DNA of 64,000 bases, from assembly GCA_026389315.1 (NCBI GenBank), contig JAPLIC010000024.1, forward strand, positions 1-64,000. Reading direction: 5' to 3'. The notes beneath the pieces are model-generated. The model searched no databases and was not told where the DNA came from. It saw only the letters and a list, made by a program, of their open reading frames with translations. This document shows, one piece after another, positions 47,142 to 58,259 of the stretch (position 1 is the stretch's first letter; every line of letters begins with the position of its first letter). A program made the translations under genes and the position numbers. Source of the DNA: Cyanobacteriota bacterium. GTDB lineage: Bacteria > Cyanobacteriota > Cyanobacteriia > PCC-6307 > Cyanobiaceae.

Positions 47142-47500
47142 GGTTCAGGGCGTCCTCGCTCTGGAGTCGGCCGAAGTGGTCGGTTGGAGCTCCTTCCGGC
47201 AGGCTATCGGGATAGCGGGTCGGAATGTAAAGGGCATCGAGGATGCGCAGCCGATCCTCCAGGTCGGAAACATTGGCCGCCAGGGTTGCGGCCGTGTCTG
47301 CCGGAAGATCCCGGTAGGCGCGGCCGAGTCCATGGCCCCAGACCTGTTGGCCGAGATGCAGGTGCAGAGCCTTGAAGGCTTTTTCCACTCCTTGATGACA
47401 GGCAAAGCAGGCCCACTCATGGTGGCCAGCGTTGGCGCTTACCTGGGCCAGGTTGAGGTCGGCCCGCGCCTGATGCAGCCAATCGGCGGAGCGATTCATG
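47098..47500 (-). CDS. HEPN-domain protein
   Basis: ADWLHQARADLNLAQVSANAGHHEWACFACHQGVEKAFKALHLHLG. Confidence 0.85.
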
Positions 47501-47627
47501 GAGCCATTGTGCCGGAGGTTCAGCCACTGATTCACCCCCTGGCTACAGCAAGGGTGACACCTTGCGAAACACGAGACAGGTCACCGAACACTCCTTGGCC
47601 GTGGGTCGCTTGAAAATGGTTGTTGGC

Positions 47628-48284
47628 TTAACCATCCCAGAGCTCCGCCAGCTCCAGCCGCAGCCCCGGCAGCAGGCCGCCGCCCTCCAGCACCTCGGCC
47701 GGCTCGATCCGTTGGATCTGCGGCGCAGCGGAGCCGTCCGCACTCGCCTGCCAGATCTCCACCGCCCGTTGCTGCGGGATCAACAGCCAGCCCAACCGGG
47801 CGCCATTGGCGAGGTAGGCGGCCAGCTTGCGGCGCAGGGCCTGGACGCCCCGGGGGCCCCCATCCGCAGGACTCACCAGCTCCACCACCAGATCGGGGCA
47901 CAGCGGCGGAAAACCGCTGCGTTGATCCGGCGTGAGGGCCTGCCAACGCTCTAGTCGCACCAGGGCCGCATCGGGGCTGAGCACCGAGCCATCGGCCAGG
48001 CGGAAGCCTCCCGAGCTGTCGAAGACCTTCCAGCCCCCCTCGCTGAGGGCCCAGATCTGCAGCCGGGTGTTCAGGAGGTTGTTGCGGGCGCTGGTCTCAC
48101 CCCCTGTCGGCGTCATCGCGATCACCTGGCCATCGGCCGTGAGTTCCAGCACCGCCCCGGGGTTCGCCGCACACACCAGGGCGAACTGCTGAGGCGACAG
48201 CCGCAGATCCGCTGGCAACAGCAGAGGCTTTAGCCCGGTGCCAGGGGCCTGCGGGGTGGCGGCAGCGGGTGGGGCGAGCGTCAT
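47628..48284 (-). CDS. Uma2-family (DUF820) putative endonuclease
   Basis: DGQVIAMTPTGGETSARNNLLNTRL...PDLVVELVSPADGGPRGVQALRRKLAAYLANGARLGWLL; start approximate. Confidence 0.88.
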   Translation of the reverse strand: MTLAPPAAATPQAPGTGLKPLLLPADLRLSPQQFALVCAANPGAVLELTADGQVIAMTPTGGETSARNNLLNTRLQIWALSEGGWKVFDSSGGFRLADGSVLSPDAALVRLERWQALTPDQRSGFPPLCPDLVVELVSPADGGPRGVQALRRKLAAYLANGARLGWLLIPQQRAVEIWQASADGSAAPQIQRIEPAEVLEGGGLLPGLRLELAELWDG

Positions 48285-48340
48285 GTCCCCAACAAAGCAT
48301 GGGCCAAATTTTAGGCGGAGCCGCCACCTACCGTCTGGGA

Positions 48341-49702
48341 ATGGATCGACCCGCTGCACCCCGGGCGGCCCCGCCGTCCCCCCAAGCTGCCGAAGCCCCA
48401 CAGGCACCATCGGACCTCGCACCCCCACCGGCGCGACCCGAGGTGGAGAGCCTGCAGGCCTACAGCGCCCCCCTGGAGGGCCGGCGGGGAATGCTGCGGC
48501 TCGATTTCAACGAGAACACCGTGGGCCCCAGCCCCAAGGTTGTTGAGGCGATTAGGGCCATCCCGGCCGAGCATTTCTCCATCTATCCCGAATACGACGG
48601 CCTCCAGGCGGCGGTGGCGGCCTCCTTGTTGCGCACTTCTGGGTTGCGCACTTCTCGTTCGGCGGCGCCGGGCCGGAGGTTGGAGCCCCGCCACATCGGC
48701 CTGTTCAACGGCGTCGATGCGGCCCTGCACGCGGTGTTCCTGGCCTACGGGGCTCCCGGCGATCGCCTGCTCACCACCAGCCCCACCTTTGGCTACTACT
48801 CCCCCTGCGCCCGCATGCAGGGCATGGCGATCGAGGCGATCCCCTACCGCCAGCACGATTTCGCCTTCCCATTCGAGGCGATCCGCGCCGCCTTGACGGG
48901 GCCAAATCCTGATCCGCCAATGGCTGCCAGGCCCCAAGGCGCTTCGCAGGGCGCCGCAGCCCAGGCTGTCGCGCCGCAGGGCGATGCCGCTGTGCTGAAT
49001 GAACCCCAGCCCTGGGCCCCGCCGCGCCTGCTGTTGATCTGCAATCCCAACAACCCCACCGGCACCCGCCTGGCGCCCGAGCGGATCCTGGAGCTGGCGG
49101 CGGCCGCGCCCGCCACCCTCGTGGTCGTCGATGAGCTCTATGAGGCCTTCAGCGGCGACAGCGTGCTGCCCCTGCTGTTGGCTGGCGCCGCTGAAGACGC
49201 CGCCGCCGCCCAGGCGCCAGGGGCGGCCGGCCCCTTCGCCGCTTTCCCCAACCTGCTGGTGCTGCGCTCGCTTGCCAAAACGGCGGGTCTGGCGGGGTTG
49301 CGCATCGGCTTTGCCATCGGCCATCCCGCCGTGGTGGAGCGGGTCGGACGGGTCACCGGGCCCTACGACATCAACAGCTTTGCCGTAACCGCCGCCTTCG
49401 CCGCCCTCGACGACCAGGCCTATGTCGATGGCTTCGTGGCTGAGGTTTTGGCGGCCAAGGTCTTGCTGCAACAACGTCTGACGGCGGGAGGGTGGCGTCA
49501 CCAGGGGGAAGGGGGCAACTATCTGCTGCTCTGGCCCCGGGCCCGGGGGGCCGCCGCCGTCGAACAGCGGCTCAGGGATGCCGGCATCCTGGTGCGCTCG
49601 ATGGCGGGCAAGCCCCTCATCGACGGCAGCCTGCGGGTCAGCATCGGCACCCGCGCCCAGATGGAGCAGTTCTGGAGCGCCTGGCAACAGGCCGATTCCT
49701 GA
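48341..49702 (+). CDS. Histidinol-phosphate aminotransferase-like PLP enzyme
   Basis: LDFNENTVGPSPKV, LLICNPNNPTGTRL, LRSLAKTAGLAGLRIGFAIG. Confidence 0.88.
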   Translation: MDRPAAPRAAPPSPQAAEAPQAPSDLAPPPARPEVESLQAYSAPLEGRRGMLRLDFNENTVGPSPKVVEAIRAIPAEHFSIYPEYDGLQAAVAASLLRTSGLRTSRSAAPGRRLEPRHIGLFNGVDAALHAVFLAYGAPGDRLLTTSPTFGYYSPCARMQGMAIEAIPYRQHDFAFPFEAIRAALTGPNPDPPMAARPQGASQGAAAQAVAPQGDAAVLNEPQPWAPPRLLLICNPNNPTGTRLAPERILELAAAAPATLVVVDELYEAFSGDSVLPLLLAGAAEDAAAAQAPGAAGPFAAFPNLLVLRSLAKTAGLAGLRIGFAIGHPAVVERVGRVTGPYDINSFAVTAAFAALDDQAYVDGFVAEVLAAKVLLQQRLTAGGWRHQGEGGNYLLLWPRARGAAAVEQRLRDAGILVRSMAGKPLIDGSLRVSIGTRAQMEQFWSAWQQADS

Positions 49703-49817
49703 ACTCCCCTGGCCGGTACGCCGGTGCTCCAGGGTCTTTGTCCCCTCGGGGGGTGCTGTTTCAGGGCCTCTGCTCGCTTGGGGGTTGCGCTTCAGGATCT
49801 CTGCCCCTAGGGGCGCG

Positions 49818-51065
49818 TCAGGCCTTTTGCACCTGGGGTGGTCGCCTGCGGCCGGTGCGCTCGCTGACGCTGCGGCTGCGCTGCTGGTAGCCATGCACCA
49901 CCGGCAGGCGTTCGGCCTCGTAGGCGGCCAGGGCGGCCCCCGGGTCGGCGCCACTGGCCAGGTGGCGCGCCAGGCTCACCGCATCCTCCAGGCCGGCGGT
50001 CATCCCGCGCGCCTGGCTCGAACTCATGGCATGGGCGGCATCGCCGACCAGGGCCACCCTGCCGTCCACCAGGTGGGGCAGGGGGTCGATGTCGAACGAC
50101 CAGTTGGCCACCACATCCTGCGGCGGCGTGGCCCGCATCAGGGCCGCCAGATCGGCCGGCAGCTTAGCCAACGCCGCCTCCGGCACCGCTTCGCCCAGCA
50201 GGCGCCGCTGCTCCTGGCGATCGGCCGGCAGGGGCTCCTCCTGGAACAGGCCCCAGTGGGTGAGGGGTTGGCCCGCAGCGTCCAAGCCCAGGTCAAACAC
50301 ATTGGCGTAGACCCCCCGGCCGCGGGCATAGACGAAGAATTCGCCGTCGCGGCAGAAGGTGCCATCGCGCACCACCCCCCGCCAGACCCGATCGCCCAGG
50401 TAGTTGAGGTGGCGCCGGGGATCCAGCAGGGGCGCCACCTTCGAAAACAGGCCGTCGGCCCCCACCAGCAGGTCGCCCTGCCAGCGCCCCCCGTCCGCCA
50501 ACACCAGCTGCACCGGCCCCTCTTTTGCCGGCTCGCAGCTCGCTGCGGGAGCGGCTGCTGGGGGAGCCTCCTGGCGCCAACTCAGCAGTTCGGCGTCGCC
50601 CACCAGCACCCCTGGTTCCAGCTGGGCCGCCAGCGCCTCCAGGATTGCCCGGCGCGGCACCAGCAGCGAGGGCAGCTCGCCTGGCTCCCTTGCTGCAGGG
50701 CTGCTCTCGATCAGATCGCCACGCAGATTGCGCACGACAAAGCGGCTCACCGGCACCCCCGCCGCCAGCACCCGCTCCAGCAGCCCGGGCAGCTCGGCCG
50801 CCGCCACGGCCTCCACCCCCGATTTCACCAGCAAGATGCCGCAGCCGTCGGTGCGTACCCGGGGCGCCCGCTCCAGCAAGCTGACCCGATGGCCCTGGCG
50901 CTGCAGCAGCGCCGCCAGCAGCAGGCCGGCGCTGCCCGCCCCCACGATGGCAATGCTCCACGGGGGGCCCGGGAGTTCGGCCGGTGGGTGCGCAACCTGC
51001 GGCGACGCTGATGGGTGGGGCGCTGGCGGTTCCGACGCGGAAAACTCGGACGGGGACGGCGACAC
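49818..51065 (-). CDS. FAD-dependent monooxygenase
   Basis: IAIVGAGSAGLLLAALLQRQGHRVSLLERAP, GRVALVGDAAHAMSSSQARGM. Confidence 0.88.
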   Translation of the reverse strand: MSPSPSEFSASEPPAPHPSASPQVAHPPAELPGPPWSIAIVGAGSAGLLLAALLQRQGHRVSLLERAPRVRTDGCGILLVKSGVEAVAAAELPGLLERVLAAGVPVSRFVVRNLRGDLIESSPAAREPGELPSLLVPRRAILEALAAQLEPGVLVGDAELLSWRQEAPPAAAPAASCEPAKEGPVQLVLADGGRWQGDLLVGADGLFSKVAPLLDPRRHLNYLGDRVWRGVVRDGTFCRDGEFFVYARGRGVYANVFDLGLDAAGQPLTHWGLFQEEPLPADRQEQRRLLGEAVPEAALAKLPADLAALMRATPPQDVVANWSFDIDPLPHLVDGRVALVGDAAHAMSSSQARGMTAGLEDAVSLARHLASGADPGAALAAYEAERLPVVHGYQQRSRSVSERTGRRRPPQVQKA

Positions 51066-51185
51066 AGGGGGGCGGCGGTGGCTTGGTGTCTGGGGAACTT
51101 ATGGGTTGGTTTGGGGGAGACCTGTAACCGGGACCACTGGTCGAGGGACCACTTGGGGTCAGGGCCGTCGTCCAGCGCCGGCGCT

Positions 51186-51779
51186 TCAGGCCGCGGCCTG
51201 GGTCAGAAAATTGGCCAGCAACTGGTGCCCCCCCTGGGTCAGGACGCTTTCGGGGTGGAATTGCACCCCCTGCAGGGCCGGGTGCTGACGGTGTTTCAGG
51301 CCCATGATCGTGCCGTCCTCCAGCCAGGCCGTCACCTCCAAGCACTCCGGCAGACTGGAACGCTCAGCGATGAGGCTGTGGTAGCGGGTGGCCGTGAGGG
51401 GATCGGGCAGACCCGCGAAGACTCCCCCGTTGTCGTGGTGGACGGGGGATGTTTTGCCGTGCATCAGCTGGGGCGCCCGCACCACCCGGCCTCCGAAGGC
51501 CTGGGCCAGGCACTGGTGGCCCAGGCACACCCCCAGAATCGGCACCCTGCCCCCCAGCTCCTGGATCACCTCCAGACAAACCCCGGCCTGATCAGGGTCC
51601 CCCGGACCCGGTGAGATCAAAATCGCGGCTGGATTGAGGCCCCTGATCGCCTCCAGGCTGAGGGTATCGTTGCGCTCCACCCTTACATCGGCCGCCACGG
51701 GATGGTCGGCGGCTAATTCGCCGAGGTATTGGACCAGGTTGTAGGTGAAGCTGTCATAGTTATCAAGAACCAGAAGCAT
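51186..51779 (-). CDS. Anthranilate/aminodeoxychorismate synthase glutamine amidotransferase
   Basis: [48 protein letters not shown]. Confidence 0.93.
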   Translation of the reverse strand: MLLVLDNYDSFTYNLVQYLGELAADHPVAADVRVERNDTLSLEAIRGLNPAAILISPGPGDPDQAGVCLEVIQELGGRVPILGVCLGHQCLAQAFGGRVVRAPQLMHGKTSPVHHDNGGVFAGLPDPLTATRYHSLIAERSSLPECLEVTAWLEDGTIMGLKHRQHPALQGVQFHPESVLTQGGHQLLANFLTQAAA

Positions 51780-51810
51780 GGGGCGCCACGGCGGGCGAGG
51801 GTGCCCCCAT

Positions 51811-52272
51811 TCAAAGCCCGAGGCGGGCCATCAGGGGCGGCAGCAGCAGCAGAACTGCGATCAGCATCGAAGCCAGGGCCGCCACCAGCACGGCGGCGGC
51901 GGCGCAGTCCTTGGCGATGCGGGCCAAGGGGTGATATTTACGGCCAATCGCCAGGTCGACCACCGCTTCGGTGGCGGTATTCAGAAGTTCCAGCACCAGC
52001 ACCGCCGTCACGGTCAGCACCAGCAGGGCCAGGCGATCGAGGCTGAGCTGCAGCCACAGGCCCAGGCCGAAGGCGACGCTGCCGATGAAGACATGGATGC
52101 GGAAATTCCGCTGGCTGACAAAGCCATAGGCCAGACCCTGGGCCGCATAGCGAAAGCTGGAGGGCAGGTCGCCGGCCACCTTCCAGGCTGTGTGGCGGCC
52201 ACGGCCTTTTTGGGGCTGGCTGTTGCCGCTCACAGCGCGCAGGTGATTTGTAAGGTCATCGGAAGCAAGCAT
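51811..52272 (-). CDS. dgkA: Diacylglycerol kinase
   Basis: [26 protein letters not shown]...[35 protein letters not shown]. Confidence 0.92.
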   Translation of the reverse strand: MLASDDLTNHLRAVSGNSQPQKGRGRHTAWKVAGDLPSSFRYAAQGLAYGFVSQRNFRIHVFIGSVAFGLGLWLQLSLDRLALLVLTVTAVLVLELLNTATEAVVDLAIGRKYHPLARIAKDCAAAAVLVAALASMLIAVLLLLPPLMARLGL

Positions 52273-52351
52273 GAATCACTCGCCGGCCGGAGTCGACGCC
52301 AGAATATGGAGCAAACCTTAAGCCCATTTCTGCGCCAAAAATGGCGTCGAA

Positions 52352-52930
52352 TCAACCTTGCGAGGAGATGGGAACACCCGCCTTGGCCAGCAGCTGCTCC
52401 TGCCGCGCCAGCATGCGCTCCAGGCTGGCGCCATCGGGGTGGTCCCAGCCGAGCAGATGCAACAGCCCATGGCTGGCCAGAAACCGCAGTTCCCCTGCCA
52501 GGTCATGGCCTTGGTCCCGGGCCTGCCGCGCCGCAGTCTCCAGGGAAATGACGATGTCCCCCAGCTCTAGGGGTTCGTCCTCCCCCAGTTCGGCCAGGGC
52601 GCCGGGGGGTAGGGGCGCCTCCTGGGCGGCGAAGGCCAACACATCGGTGGGGCCCTCCTGCTGGCGCCACTCCCCGTTCAGCACCGCCATGCTGTGGTCA
52701 TCGGTGATCAGTAGACCCAGGCTGTAGGCCGGGGCCCGCAGCTCCGCCGGCAGCTCCGGGGCCAGTTGGCCCAGCCAGTCACCCAGCAGGGCCTGCCAGT
52801 GGCCCTCGGCCTGGTCGCCAGAGGTGAGGGGGGCCGCTGCCGCCAGCTGGGGCGCCAAGGCGGAGCCCAGGGGGGAGCCATCGCCACCCTCCAGCCGCAG
52901 GGACAGCTCCAGGCTGGGTGCGGATGTCAC
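52352..52930 (-). CDS. ybeY: Endoribonuclease YbeY
   Basis: NGEWRQQEGPTDVLAF, HGLLHLLGWDH. Confidence 0.92.
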   Translation of the reverse strand: MTSAPSLELSLRLEGGDGSPLGSALAPQLAAAAPLTSGDQAEGHWQALLGDWLGQLAPELPAELRAPAYSLGLLITDDHSMAVLNGEWRQQEGPTDVLAFAAQEAPLPPGALAELGEDEPLELGDIVISLETAARQARDQGHDLAGELRFLASHGLLHLLGWDHPDGASLERMLARQEQLLAKAGVPISSQG

Positions 52931-53112
52931 TGGGGCAGGTTGGGGCGACCGAGCCAGGCGATCAGCAGCAGAAAAGCCGCCAGCCCCACGGCGGTCAAGC
53001 CGAAATGGAACAGGCTCTGGCGGCCCTTGCGCACCATGTTGCGCATGGCCAATTTGATGAAACCGGCGTCGGCTTCCGGCCCGTTGATCGGCGGTTGTTC
53101 GTCAGCGTTCAT
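52927..53112 (-). CDS. DUF3285-like small membrane protein
   Basis: [40 protein letters not shown], upstream of ybeY. Confidence 0.8.
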   Translation of the reverse strand: MNADEQPPINGPEADAGFIKLAMRNMVRKGRQSLFHFGLTAVGLAAFLLLIAWLGRPNLPQ

Positions 53113-54234
53113 GCGGCCTCCCCAGCACCCACCTCCACACCCTGGCGCAGCAGCGACTGGATGAAGGGGTCGAGATCGCCGTCCATCACGCCTTGCACGT
53201 CGGTGGTCTCCTCGCCGGTACGCAGATCTTTCACCATTTGGTAAGGGTGAAACACATAATTGCGGATCTGGTTGCCCCAGGCCGCCTCAACGATGTCGCC
53301 GCGGATGTCGGCGATCTCGGCGGCCCGTTGCTCCTGGGCGATCACCAGCAATTTCGCCATCAGCAGGGCCATGGCCTTTTCCTTGTTCTGCAGCTGGGAG
53401 CGCTCCTGGGTGCAGCGCACAGCCAGGCCGGTGGGGATATGCAGGATGCGCACCGCTGTTTCCACCTTGTTGACGTTTTGGCCGCCGGCGCCGCCGGAGC
53501 GGGAGGTGGTGACCTCCAGGTCTTTTTCGGGGATGTCGAGCTTCACATCCTCATCCAGCTTGGGCATCACCTCGACACCGGCAAAGCTCGTCTGCCGTTT
53601 GTCATTGGCGTTGAAGGGCGAGATGCGCACCAGGCGGTGGGTGCCCTTCTCATTGCGGAGGTAGCCATAGGCGTAGCGCCCGTCGATTTCGATGGTGCAG
53701 CTTTTGATGCCCGCTTCTTCCCCTTCGGAGAGTTCATCGACGCTGACCTTCATGCCGTGGTCTTCGGCCCAGCGGGTGTACATGCGCATCAACATCAGGG
53801 CCCAGTCCTGGGCATCGGTTCCCCCGGCGCCAGCGTTGATGGAGATCACCGCCCCTTCCTTGTCGTAGGTGCCCGCGAGCAACCGTTCCAATTCCCAGCG
53901 GTCCAGGTCGCAGCGGAGGCTTTGCAGGCCGCTGTGGGCTTCTTCGAGCAGGTCGTTGTCGGGTTCGAGGTCGTAAAGCTCGAGGGTGGCCCGGCCGTCG
54001 TCGATCAGCCCCTGCCAGCGGCTGAGCTGGGTCAACTGGGCTTTCACCTCGTCGAGCTGGCGCATCTGCTTTTGGGCATTGGCCTGATCCTCCCAAAACG
54101 TGGGCTGGGAGGCGAGCTGCTCCAGATCCCGCTGGCGGGCCTTCAGGGCCGGTACGTCAAAGGCAGTCCTGGGCATGGCCCAGGCGGTCAGTGAGCTCGG
54201 AAAGGTCGCGTTTGAAATCCGTGAGGTCGAGCAC
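53109..54234 (-). CDS. prfB: Peptide chain release factor 2 with programmed +1 frameshift
   Basis: 0-frame [25 protein letters not shown][TGA] then +1 [32 protein letters not shown] at 54156..54162; GGQ loop [13 protein letters not shown]. Confidence 0.95.
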
Positions 54235-54343
54235 GGGTGGTCCTTCATGGATGAAGTTGAACGTACCAGTGGGCCGGGGTCCCCCAGCCGACCGTTGCCG
54301 GTGACTTGCCTACGCTGAGGGGAGGTTTGCCGCTAATTGACCC

Positions 54344-54658
54344 ATGTCCCAGACCACGATCGGGCAGGAATCCTCCGCTTCGGCCTCCGGGCAGCCACCC
54401 AAGGTGGAGATTTACACCTGGCAGTTCTGCCCCTATTGCATCCGCGCCAAGGCGCTCCTTGACCGCAAACACGTGGTCTACAGCGAATACCGGATTGATG
54501 GCGATCAGGAGGCCCGCAGTCGCATGGCCCTCCGCGCCACCGGCCGCACCAGTGTCCCCCAAGTGTTTGTCAATAACAGGGGGGTTGGTGGCTGTGACGA
54601 TCTGTACGCCCTCGAGCGCAGTGGCGAGCTCGATGCCCTGCTGGGCCGGCAAGCGTGA
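54344..54658 (+). CDS. grxC: Glutaredoxin 3
   Basis: [41 protein letters not shown]. Confidence 0.93.
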   Translation: MSQTTIGQESSASASGQPPKVEIYTWQFCPYCIRAKALLDRKHVVYSEYRIDGDQEARSRMALRATGRTSVPQVFVNNRGVGGCDDLYALERSGELDALLGRQA

Positions 54659-55683
54659 TCACCACCGGCGAGCGTCAAGGGGCCCAGCTTTTTGTGGTCG
54701 ACCCGATCGAGCGACTGCGCCCGAGCAAGGACTCCAGCGTGGCGCTGATGCAGGCGGCCCAGAGGGCCGGCCTTGAGGTTTGGGTCTGCACCCTTGCCGA
54801 CCTTTCCGCCCGCGCCGATGGCGCCCTTGCGGCGGCTGGCCACCGTGCCCATGGCTGGGTTCGTCGCCTCACCCTGGCGCCCATGGCCTGCGAGGGCGGC
54901 CAGTGGCAGGTTCCAGACCCCTGGTTCAGCGCCGCGGAGGCCCAGCTCCTGCCCCTTGATCGTTTCGGCTGGATCTGGATGCGCAAGGATCCGCCGGTGG
55001 ATGAGGCTTATCTCTATGCCACCCATCTCCTCGACCTGGCCAGTGCCAGGGGCGTGCGCGTCCTCAACCGTCCCGATTCCCTGCGCGGCCACAACGAGAA
55101 ATTGAGCGCCCTGCGCTTCAGTTCCCTGATGGCCCCGTCGTTGGTGAGCAGCCGGGTCGACCAGCTGGCCGCCTTCGTGGCCGACCACGGGGAGGTGGTG
55201 CTCAAGCCCCTCGGCGGCCGCGCCGGCCAGGGGGTGGTGTTTGCCGCCGCCGGGACGCCGGGGCTGCGGGCCCTGCTGGAACTGGTCACCAACCAGGAGC
55301 AGTTGCCAGTGATGGTGCAGGCATTTCTAAAAGGTGTCGCGGCCGGTGACAAGCGCATCCTGCTGGTGGACGGCGAGCCCCTCGGGGCTGTCAATCGCTT
55401 GCCGGTGGCTGGTGACTTCCGCAGCAACCTGGCCGTTGGTGGCATTCCCCGGGCCTGTGACCTCAGCGAGCGGGAGCGGCAGATCTGTGCCGAGCTCGCC
55501 CCCTGGTTGCGGCAGGAGGGTCTGTTCTTTGTCGGCATTGATGTCATCGATGGCCACCTCTCTGAAATCAATGTCACCAGCCCCACCGGCATCCGGGAAG
55601 TGGAGCGCTTGGCCGGTGTTCCCCTGGCCGATCTGGTGCTGGAACGCCTGTTGCAGGGCGCGGCCCCCCTGGTCGCCGTCTAA
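54655..55683 (+). CDS. gshB: Glutathione synthetase
   Basis: [51 protein letters not shown]. Confidence 0.94.
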   Translation: MITTGERQGAQLFVVDPIERLRPSKDSSVALMQAAQRAGLEVWVCTLADLSARADGALAAAGHRAHGWVRRLTLAPMACEGGQWQVPDPWFSAAEAQLLPLDRFGWIWMRKDPPVDEAYLYATHLLDLASARGVRVLNRPDSLRGHNEKLSALRFSSLMAPSLVSSRVDQLAAFVADHGEVVLKPLGGRAGQGVVFAAAGTPGLRALLELVTNQEQLPVMVQAFLKGVAAGDKRILLVDGEPLGAVNRLPVAGDFRSNLAVGGIPRACDLSERERQICAELAPWLRQEGLFFVGIDVIDGHLSEINVTSPTGIREVERLAGVPLADLVLERLLQGAAPLVAV

Positions 55684-55687
55684 CCCG

Positions 55688-57094
55688 TCAGCAGGGGGCC
55701 AGGTCGTGGTTGGCATCGCCCAGCAGGTGCAGTTGCTGCTGCAGAACCCCCAGCTTCAGGGCCACCTCCTGCAGTTCGCGCTCGGGCTGGGAGCCGCAGA
55801 CCAGACCGGCCCCGGCCGTCAGTTCCAGTTGGTCTCCGCGCAGGATGCCGCTGCGGATCGCCACCCGCAGGTCGGCATCTCCCTCACTGTCCAGCCAGCC
55901 GATGGGGGCGGCGTAATGGCCCCTCTCGAAGGGTTCCAGCGTGCGCAGCCAGGCCATCGCTTGCCGACGGGGCAGGCCCGCCACGGCGGGGGTCGGATGC
56001 AGGGCTTCCGCCAGGGCCAGGGGGTGCTGCCCCCCCAGGCGGGCGGTGATTGGCGTGTGCAGATGCACCAACGCTCCATGGCGCGCCAGGCGCGGGTGGC
56101 GCGAGCGCCGGGGGGTCAGACCCGCCGCCTGCAGCACTTCGGTGATCGTGTCCACCACCAGCTCGTGTTCATGGCGGTCCTTGATGGAGCGCAGCAGGTC
56201 GGGGGCGGCTTCCCCCTGGGGGGCGGTGCCGGCCAGGCCGTCGCTGCGTAGCTGTCCCTGACGCACCGTCAGCAAGCGTTCGGGAGAGGCCCCCAGCAGG
56301 GCTTCGCCAGGCCCGCGCTGCCAGAGAAAACGGCAGCTGCCGCTTTGGCTGTGGCGCAGCTCGGCCAACAGGGTCAGGGGGTCGGGGGCGGATTCCAGCC
56401 GTAGCTGCTGGCGGGCCGCCAGCACCAGCTTGCGCAGGTCGCCGCCCCGCACCAGTTCGAGGGCCTTCTCAAGGGCCTGCCGATAACCCACCTGCCAGGA
56501 GGGCTCGATGGCCAGTGGTGTCGCCCGCAGCTTGGGGGCACGGCCGGGGGGATCGCTTGTGGCGGCGCACCTTTCGAGCTGCCGGGCCATCTCCCACAAT
56601 TCTTCGGCCAGCCCCCGGGGTGTGACGCCGCCACCCAGTCCCCCCTGCAGCCGCAGCCAGCAACGGTGCCCCTGGCGACTCAGCTGCCAGCGGGGCAGCA
56701 CCGCCTGCACCCCCGGGGCGCCGCCGCCCGGCAACAGGGGGCTGGCGAAGAAGGCAAAGGCCAGCAGCAGCCGCGGCCTGGCCAGCGCCGGGCAGGGCAG
56801 GGGCCCGCTGGCCAGGCGGCTGAGGGTGAGGGCACTGAAGCGCTGGGCCAGCTCAAAGCGGCGCGGGCCGCTGAGTTCGAGGTGGTGGGCGCGACCGCTG
56901 GCCGCTAGGCAGAGGCCTGGACTGCCATCCCAGAGGAAGCGAAAGCCCTCGGCATCCTGCAGCTCGGGCAGCACCCGCAGGGGATCGACGGGGGCGAGGG
57001 GCATGGCCAGGCTGATCAGCCCGTCTTCGTCGAGACCTGCGGCCAGCCGGGTGGCCTCCGCGATCAGGTCGGAGAAGGACGCAGGAGCCAGCAC
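55688..57094 (-). CDS. menF: Isochorismate synthase
   Basis: Chorismate-binding fold: LLGASPERLLTVRQGQLRSDGLAGTAPQG, HEHELVVDTI; adjacent to menA/C/E. Confidence 0.88.
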   Translation of the reverse strand: MLAPASFSDLIAEATRLAAGLDEDGLISLAMPLAPVDPLRVLPELQDAEGFRFLWDGSPGLCLAASGRAHHLELSGPRRFELAQRFSALTLSRLASGPLPCPALARPRLLLAFAFFASPLLPGGGAPGVQAVLPRWQLSRQGHRCWLRLQGGLGGGVTPRGLAEELWEMARQLERCAATSDPPGRAPKLRATPLAIEPSWQVGYRQALEKALELVRGGDLRKLVLAARQQLRLESAPDPLTLLAELRHSQSGSCRFLWQRGPGEALLGASPERLLTVRQGQLRSDGLAGTAPQGEAAPDLLRSIKDRHEHELVVDTITEVLQAAGLTPRRSRHPRLARHGALVHLHTPITARLGGQHPLALAEALHPTPAVAGLPRRQAMAWLRTLEPFERGHYAAPIGWLDSEGDADLRVAIRSGILRGDQLELTAGAGLVCGSQPERELQEVALKLGVLQQQLHLLGDANHDLAPC

Positions 57095-57310
57095 CGGGGA
57101 ACCTCGAAACCGGGGAGAAGGCTCGACAAATGTATGGGGCTTTGTCGGCTCCCAGGCGGGTGATCGGCTTGGAAGGCCCCAGGTCGTCGCAAGCCGTTAC
57201 GACCCAGGCGGGTGGCTATGCTTGTGCTGGAGCCACACTTTTCCAGCTGAAGTGGCTAAGATAAAGTTCAAGAGCGTGATTTGTTTGAATTTTGCTAGAT
57301 TTTTTCGGGT

Positions 57311-58210
57311 GTGGGCCCCGCTTTGATGGCCTCCTATTCCCGTTGGACTTTATTCGGCTATGGGCTGGGTCCTTTTTTTATCATTCTCAGCCACGTCGGT
57401 TGCCTCTTGCTGCTGGCCACCGGCCTCAGCCTGGGGGCCATGGCCTGGGCCTTGGGCCTCTACCTGATCCGCATGTTGGCCACCACGGCCATCTACCACC
57501 GGTTGCTGACGCACCGCTCCTACGACACCTCCCCCACCCTGTTGCGCCTGGGGTGTGTCGTGGGTGCCAGTGCCGGCCAGATGGGCCCCAGTTGGTGGAA
57601 AGCCCATCACCTGGCCCACCACCGCAGTCCCGATGCGGCGGCAGACACCCATTCGCCGTTCCAGCCCCACGTCGGTTTCAGGGGGTTCCTTTGGTCCCAG
57701 GGAGGCTGGTTGCTGTCACCCCAATTCCTGCCCCGGGCCTTGCCTGCCGATGTGGAGGCGGATCCCGTGCTGCGGGCCATTGACCGCCTCCACTTCGTGC
57801 CGCTACTGCTGCTGGCCCTGCTGTCGTATCAGATCGGTGGGCTGGCCTATCTGGGGGCCTTCTTTCTCAGTACCACCCTGCTGTTTCACGGGGTTCAAAC
57901 GGTCAATTCCCTCAGCCACCTCTTTGGCAGCCAGCCCTTCCGCACCACCGACAACAGCCGCAACAACGCCTTGGTGGCCTTCCTCACCCTCGGCGAAGGC
58001 TGGCACAACCTGCACCACGCTTTCCAGCATTCGGCCCGCCATGGCTTCAGCTTCCGCGGCGATCACCTGGTGGCTCTGGTCGATCCCACCTTTGGCTTCA
58101 TTCGCCTGCTGGAGGCCCTGGGCCTGGCCTGGAACGTGAGGTTGCCCAATAATCGCCAGCTTCAACTGCGGCGGCTTTGCGGGGATTCTCCAGGACCACC
58201 ACCGAAGTGA
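57311..58210 (+). CDS. Acyl-lipid/acyl-CoA desaturase
   Basis: Histidine boxes HRLLTHRS, HHLAHHRS, EGWHNLHHAF. Confidence 0.93.
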   Translation: MGPALMASYSRWTLFGYGLGPFFIILSHVGCLLLLATGLSLGAMAWALGLYLIRMLATTAIYHRLLTHRSYDTSPTLLRLGCVVGASAGQMGPSWWKAHHLAHHRSPDAAADTHSPFQPHVGFRGFLWSQGGWLLSPQFLPRALPADVEADPVLRAIDRLHFVPLLLLALLSYQIGGLAYLGAFFLSTTLLFHGVQTVNSLSHLFGSQPFRTTDNSRNNALVAFLTLGEGWHNLHHAFQHSARHGFSFRGDHLVALVDPTFGFIRLLEALGLAWNVRLPNNRQLQLRRLCGDSPGPPPK

Positions 58211-58259
58211 TGCGGGGCTGGTCCCCGTCCTGACCGGGGGGTGGGCCAGGGCTGCTCAA

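Noticed and set aside
48311-49954. 547-aa minus-strand ORF opposite the aminotransferase
   Set aside because: Antisense shadow ORF with low-complexity composition.
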